A stretch of 64,000 nt of DNA, from contig JBEEOW010000021.1 in NCBI GenBank assembly GCA_041191405.1, positions 11,731 to 75,730 of the forward strand. The letters run 5' to 3'. The stretch's first letter is position 1; every line of letters starts with the position of its first letter. Below, one piece after another: positions 62,602-64,000 of this stretch. The position numbers and the translations under genes were made by a program. The notes under the pieces were generated by a model. It did no database searches. It saw nothing but the letters and a program-made list of their open reading frames with translations, and was not told where the DNA came from. Source of the DNA: JBEEOW01 sp041191405. Lineage in GTDB: Bacteria > Bacteroidota > Bacteroidia > Cytophagales > UBA9547.

Positions 62602-63836
62602 TAAATCCTTCCGTGTGGACCGCAAAACTGGGTTAACTTATCAGCAGCACTTGTATCTCCTAATTTTTTAGCTTTTGTCCAATCAGCACAAGCGCCAGAT
62701 GTATCACCAGCTCTTTGTTTAACATTTGCTCTGTTTGTGTAAGCTGTAGCAGAGTTTGGTGCAATTTCTAACACAGATGTATAATCAGCAATTGCTCCTT
62801 CATAATCTTTTATTTTACTTTTTGCAGCTGCTCTATTGCTAAATGCATATCCATTACTTGGCTCTAATTGAATCACTTTTGTATAATCTTCAATTGCTCC
62901 TTTGTAATCCTCTAATGAAGATTTTGCAACCGCTCTACTGTAATACGCATCAACATCATTGGGATTTAACTCAATTACTTTTCCAAAATCAGCTATTGCT
63001 CCCACTAAATCTTTAAAATCTCGTTTTGCAATAGCTCTATTGTAATAATAAATTGTTTCTTTAGGATTAATCTCAATAGCTTTATTAAAGTCGGTTAAGG
63101 CATCTTTAATTTCGCCTTGCTCAACTTTACTCAACGCTCTACGGTTATAAGCAGCAGCGTCATTTGGGTTAATTTCAATCGCTTTTGCATAATCTTTCAA
63201 TGCATCTTTATAATATTTATTTAAAGCTTTAACATTTGCTCTATTTACATAAGCTTCGCCAAAACTTGGATTTAATTCAATAGCTTTTGAAAAATCGGCA
63301 GTAGCACCAGGTAAATCATTTGCACGTTTTTTGGCTAAACCCCTTAAATTAAAGTATTCTGCACTAGCACTATTTTGCTCAATTAACTTGTTATAATCAG
63401 CAATTGCAGATGGGAAATCTGCTTGTTTAAGCTTCACTAAAGCCCTACCTAAATATCCCAAAGCATTTGTAGGAGCTAGTTCAATCGCTTTGTTATAATC
63501 TAGAATAGCACCTTTTAAATCATCCATTTTGGATTTAAGTTCCGCTCTATGAATATAAGATTCAACATGCTTAATATCAATACTTACCGCTTTATTGTAA
63601 TCTAGTAAAGCTCCTTTAAAATCAGCTAATTCAGACTTAACCTGAGCTCTTAACAAAAAAGCATTTAAAAAATGAGCATTTGCTTTAATAGCAGCATTTA
63701 AATCCAGTAAAGCACCTTGTTTATCACCGGTTTTAAGTTTTTCATTTCCTTTTTGAAAATACTCATCAGCGGTTTGCCCCATAACATTTGTAAAACTAAC
63801 AAATGCCACAACCAATAAAACAATTACTTTTTTCAT
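62598..63836 (-). CDS. Exported TPR-repeat protein
   Basis: 412 residues. Signal peptide ending VMGQ (about 21). About eleven TPR units of 34 residues, each with the pattern LxxAxADFxKAIELNPxxxxAYxNRAxxK (motifs ALLDYNKAVSIDIKH, AIADYNKLIEQNSAS). Ends with SGACADWTKAKKLGD, a Sel1-like last helix. Scaffold for protein contacts in the periplasm. The remaining 164 bases to the window end hold nothing I can name. Confidence 0.9.
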   Translation of the reverse strand: MKKVIVLLVVAFVSFTNVMGQTADEYFQKGNEKLKTGDKQGALLDLNAAIKANAHFLNAFLLRAQVKSELADFKGALLDYNKAVSIDIKHVESYIHRAELKSKMDDLKGAILDYNKAIELAPTNALGYLGRALVKLKQADFPSAIADYNKLIEQNSASAEYFNLRGLAKKRANDLPGATADFSKAIELNPSFGEAYVNRANVKALNKYYKDALKDYAKAIEINPNDAAAYNRRALSKVEQGEIKDALTDFNKAIEINPKETIYYYNRAIAKRDFKDLVGAIADFGKVIELNPNDVDAYYSRAVAKSSLEDYKGAIEDYTKVIQLEPSNGYAFSNRAAAKSKIKDYEGAIADYTSVLEIAPNSATAYTNRANVKQRAGDTSGACADWTKAKKLGDTSAADKLTQFCGPHGRIY

Positions 63837-64000
63837 ATTTCTTCGAAAATTATTTATGTAAAAATATGATTTTTAGTTCAAAAAAAGTAATTGCTGGGGG
63901 AAAATAAAAATAGGAAAGTAAGAAGTTAATTTTATATTAAGTTCTTTGATAAAAATATTTTCAAAATTAATTTTCCTAAACAGAAAACTCTCTTTTTAAT

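Overview
The window comes from an AT-rich member of the Bacteroidota. Evidence: promoters of the type TTTG or TTG, 19-21 bases, then TAnnTTTG (or CAnnTTTG); no Shine-Dalgarno-like leaders; a T9SS-type C-terminal tail on a secreted protein; BshA of bacillithiol synthesis; the order tRNA-Gln, prs, rplY, pth; a transketolase split into two genes; and intergenic word repeats typical of the phylum. Genus cannot be told from the sequence alone.

Layout. 1-7.2 kb is an RHS polymorphic-toxin locus. It holds the 3' part of a large RHS gene (5' end outside the window), then alternating C-terminal tips and small exported proteins that look like immunity partners, the last tip being only a remnant. 7.4-18.4 kb is a single-direction block of about 21 mostly tiny genes behind one good promoter. 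Most products carry one transmembrane helix. Among them are a beta-rich capsid-like protein followed by a strong terminator, a coiled-coil membrane protein, a zinc metalloprotease, two membrane-anchored peptidoglycan-binding proteins, a receptor-binding spike, and a lysis set (M15 endolysin, holin-like and spanin-like proteins). I read it as an integrated element related in style to tailless membrane-containing phages. No replication protein or packaging ATPase is visible. A small-RNA-like unit, a tyrosine integrase with candidate arm sites, and tRNA-Thr follow.

20.2-39.3 kb is host backbone: an M1 peptidase with a C-terminal beta-barrel-like region, an LpoB-like/COG3014-like lipoprotein pair, FAH hydrolase, M23 peptidase, peroxiredoxin, split transketolase enclosing a vWA gene, an ECF sigma/anti-sigma/LTxxQ set, OsmC, a Cys-Lys-rich secreted peptide, heme A synthase, Nfu and BshA. 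At 39.3-40.9 kb an ATPase with winged-helix and D-ExK nuclease-like regions is preceded by eight copies of a 10-bp motif in alternating orientation, spaced exactly 28/24/28/24. 41.0-50.5 kb continues with LptB, a DUF4139 protein, a flippase-like protein, Pcm, ScoA, SDR, WecB, a glycosyltransferase and ProC.

50.5-55.3 kb is rich in structured repeats. Four same-direction copies of a double-hairpin repeat bracket a GIY-YIG nuclease gene, and further palindromic units lie nearby. The right part (55.3-63.8 kb) is backbone: tRNA-Gln, prs, rplY, pth, NlpC/P60, GlcD-like oxidase, AsnB, a DUF218 protein and a TPR protein.

All function calls rest on reading motifs and lengths by eye; no database search was run.
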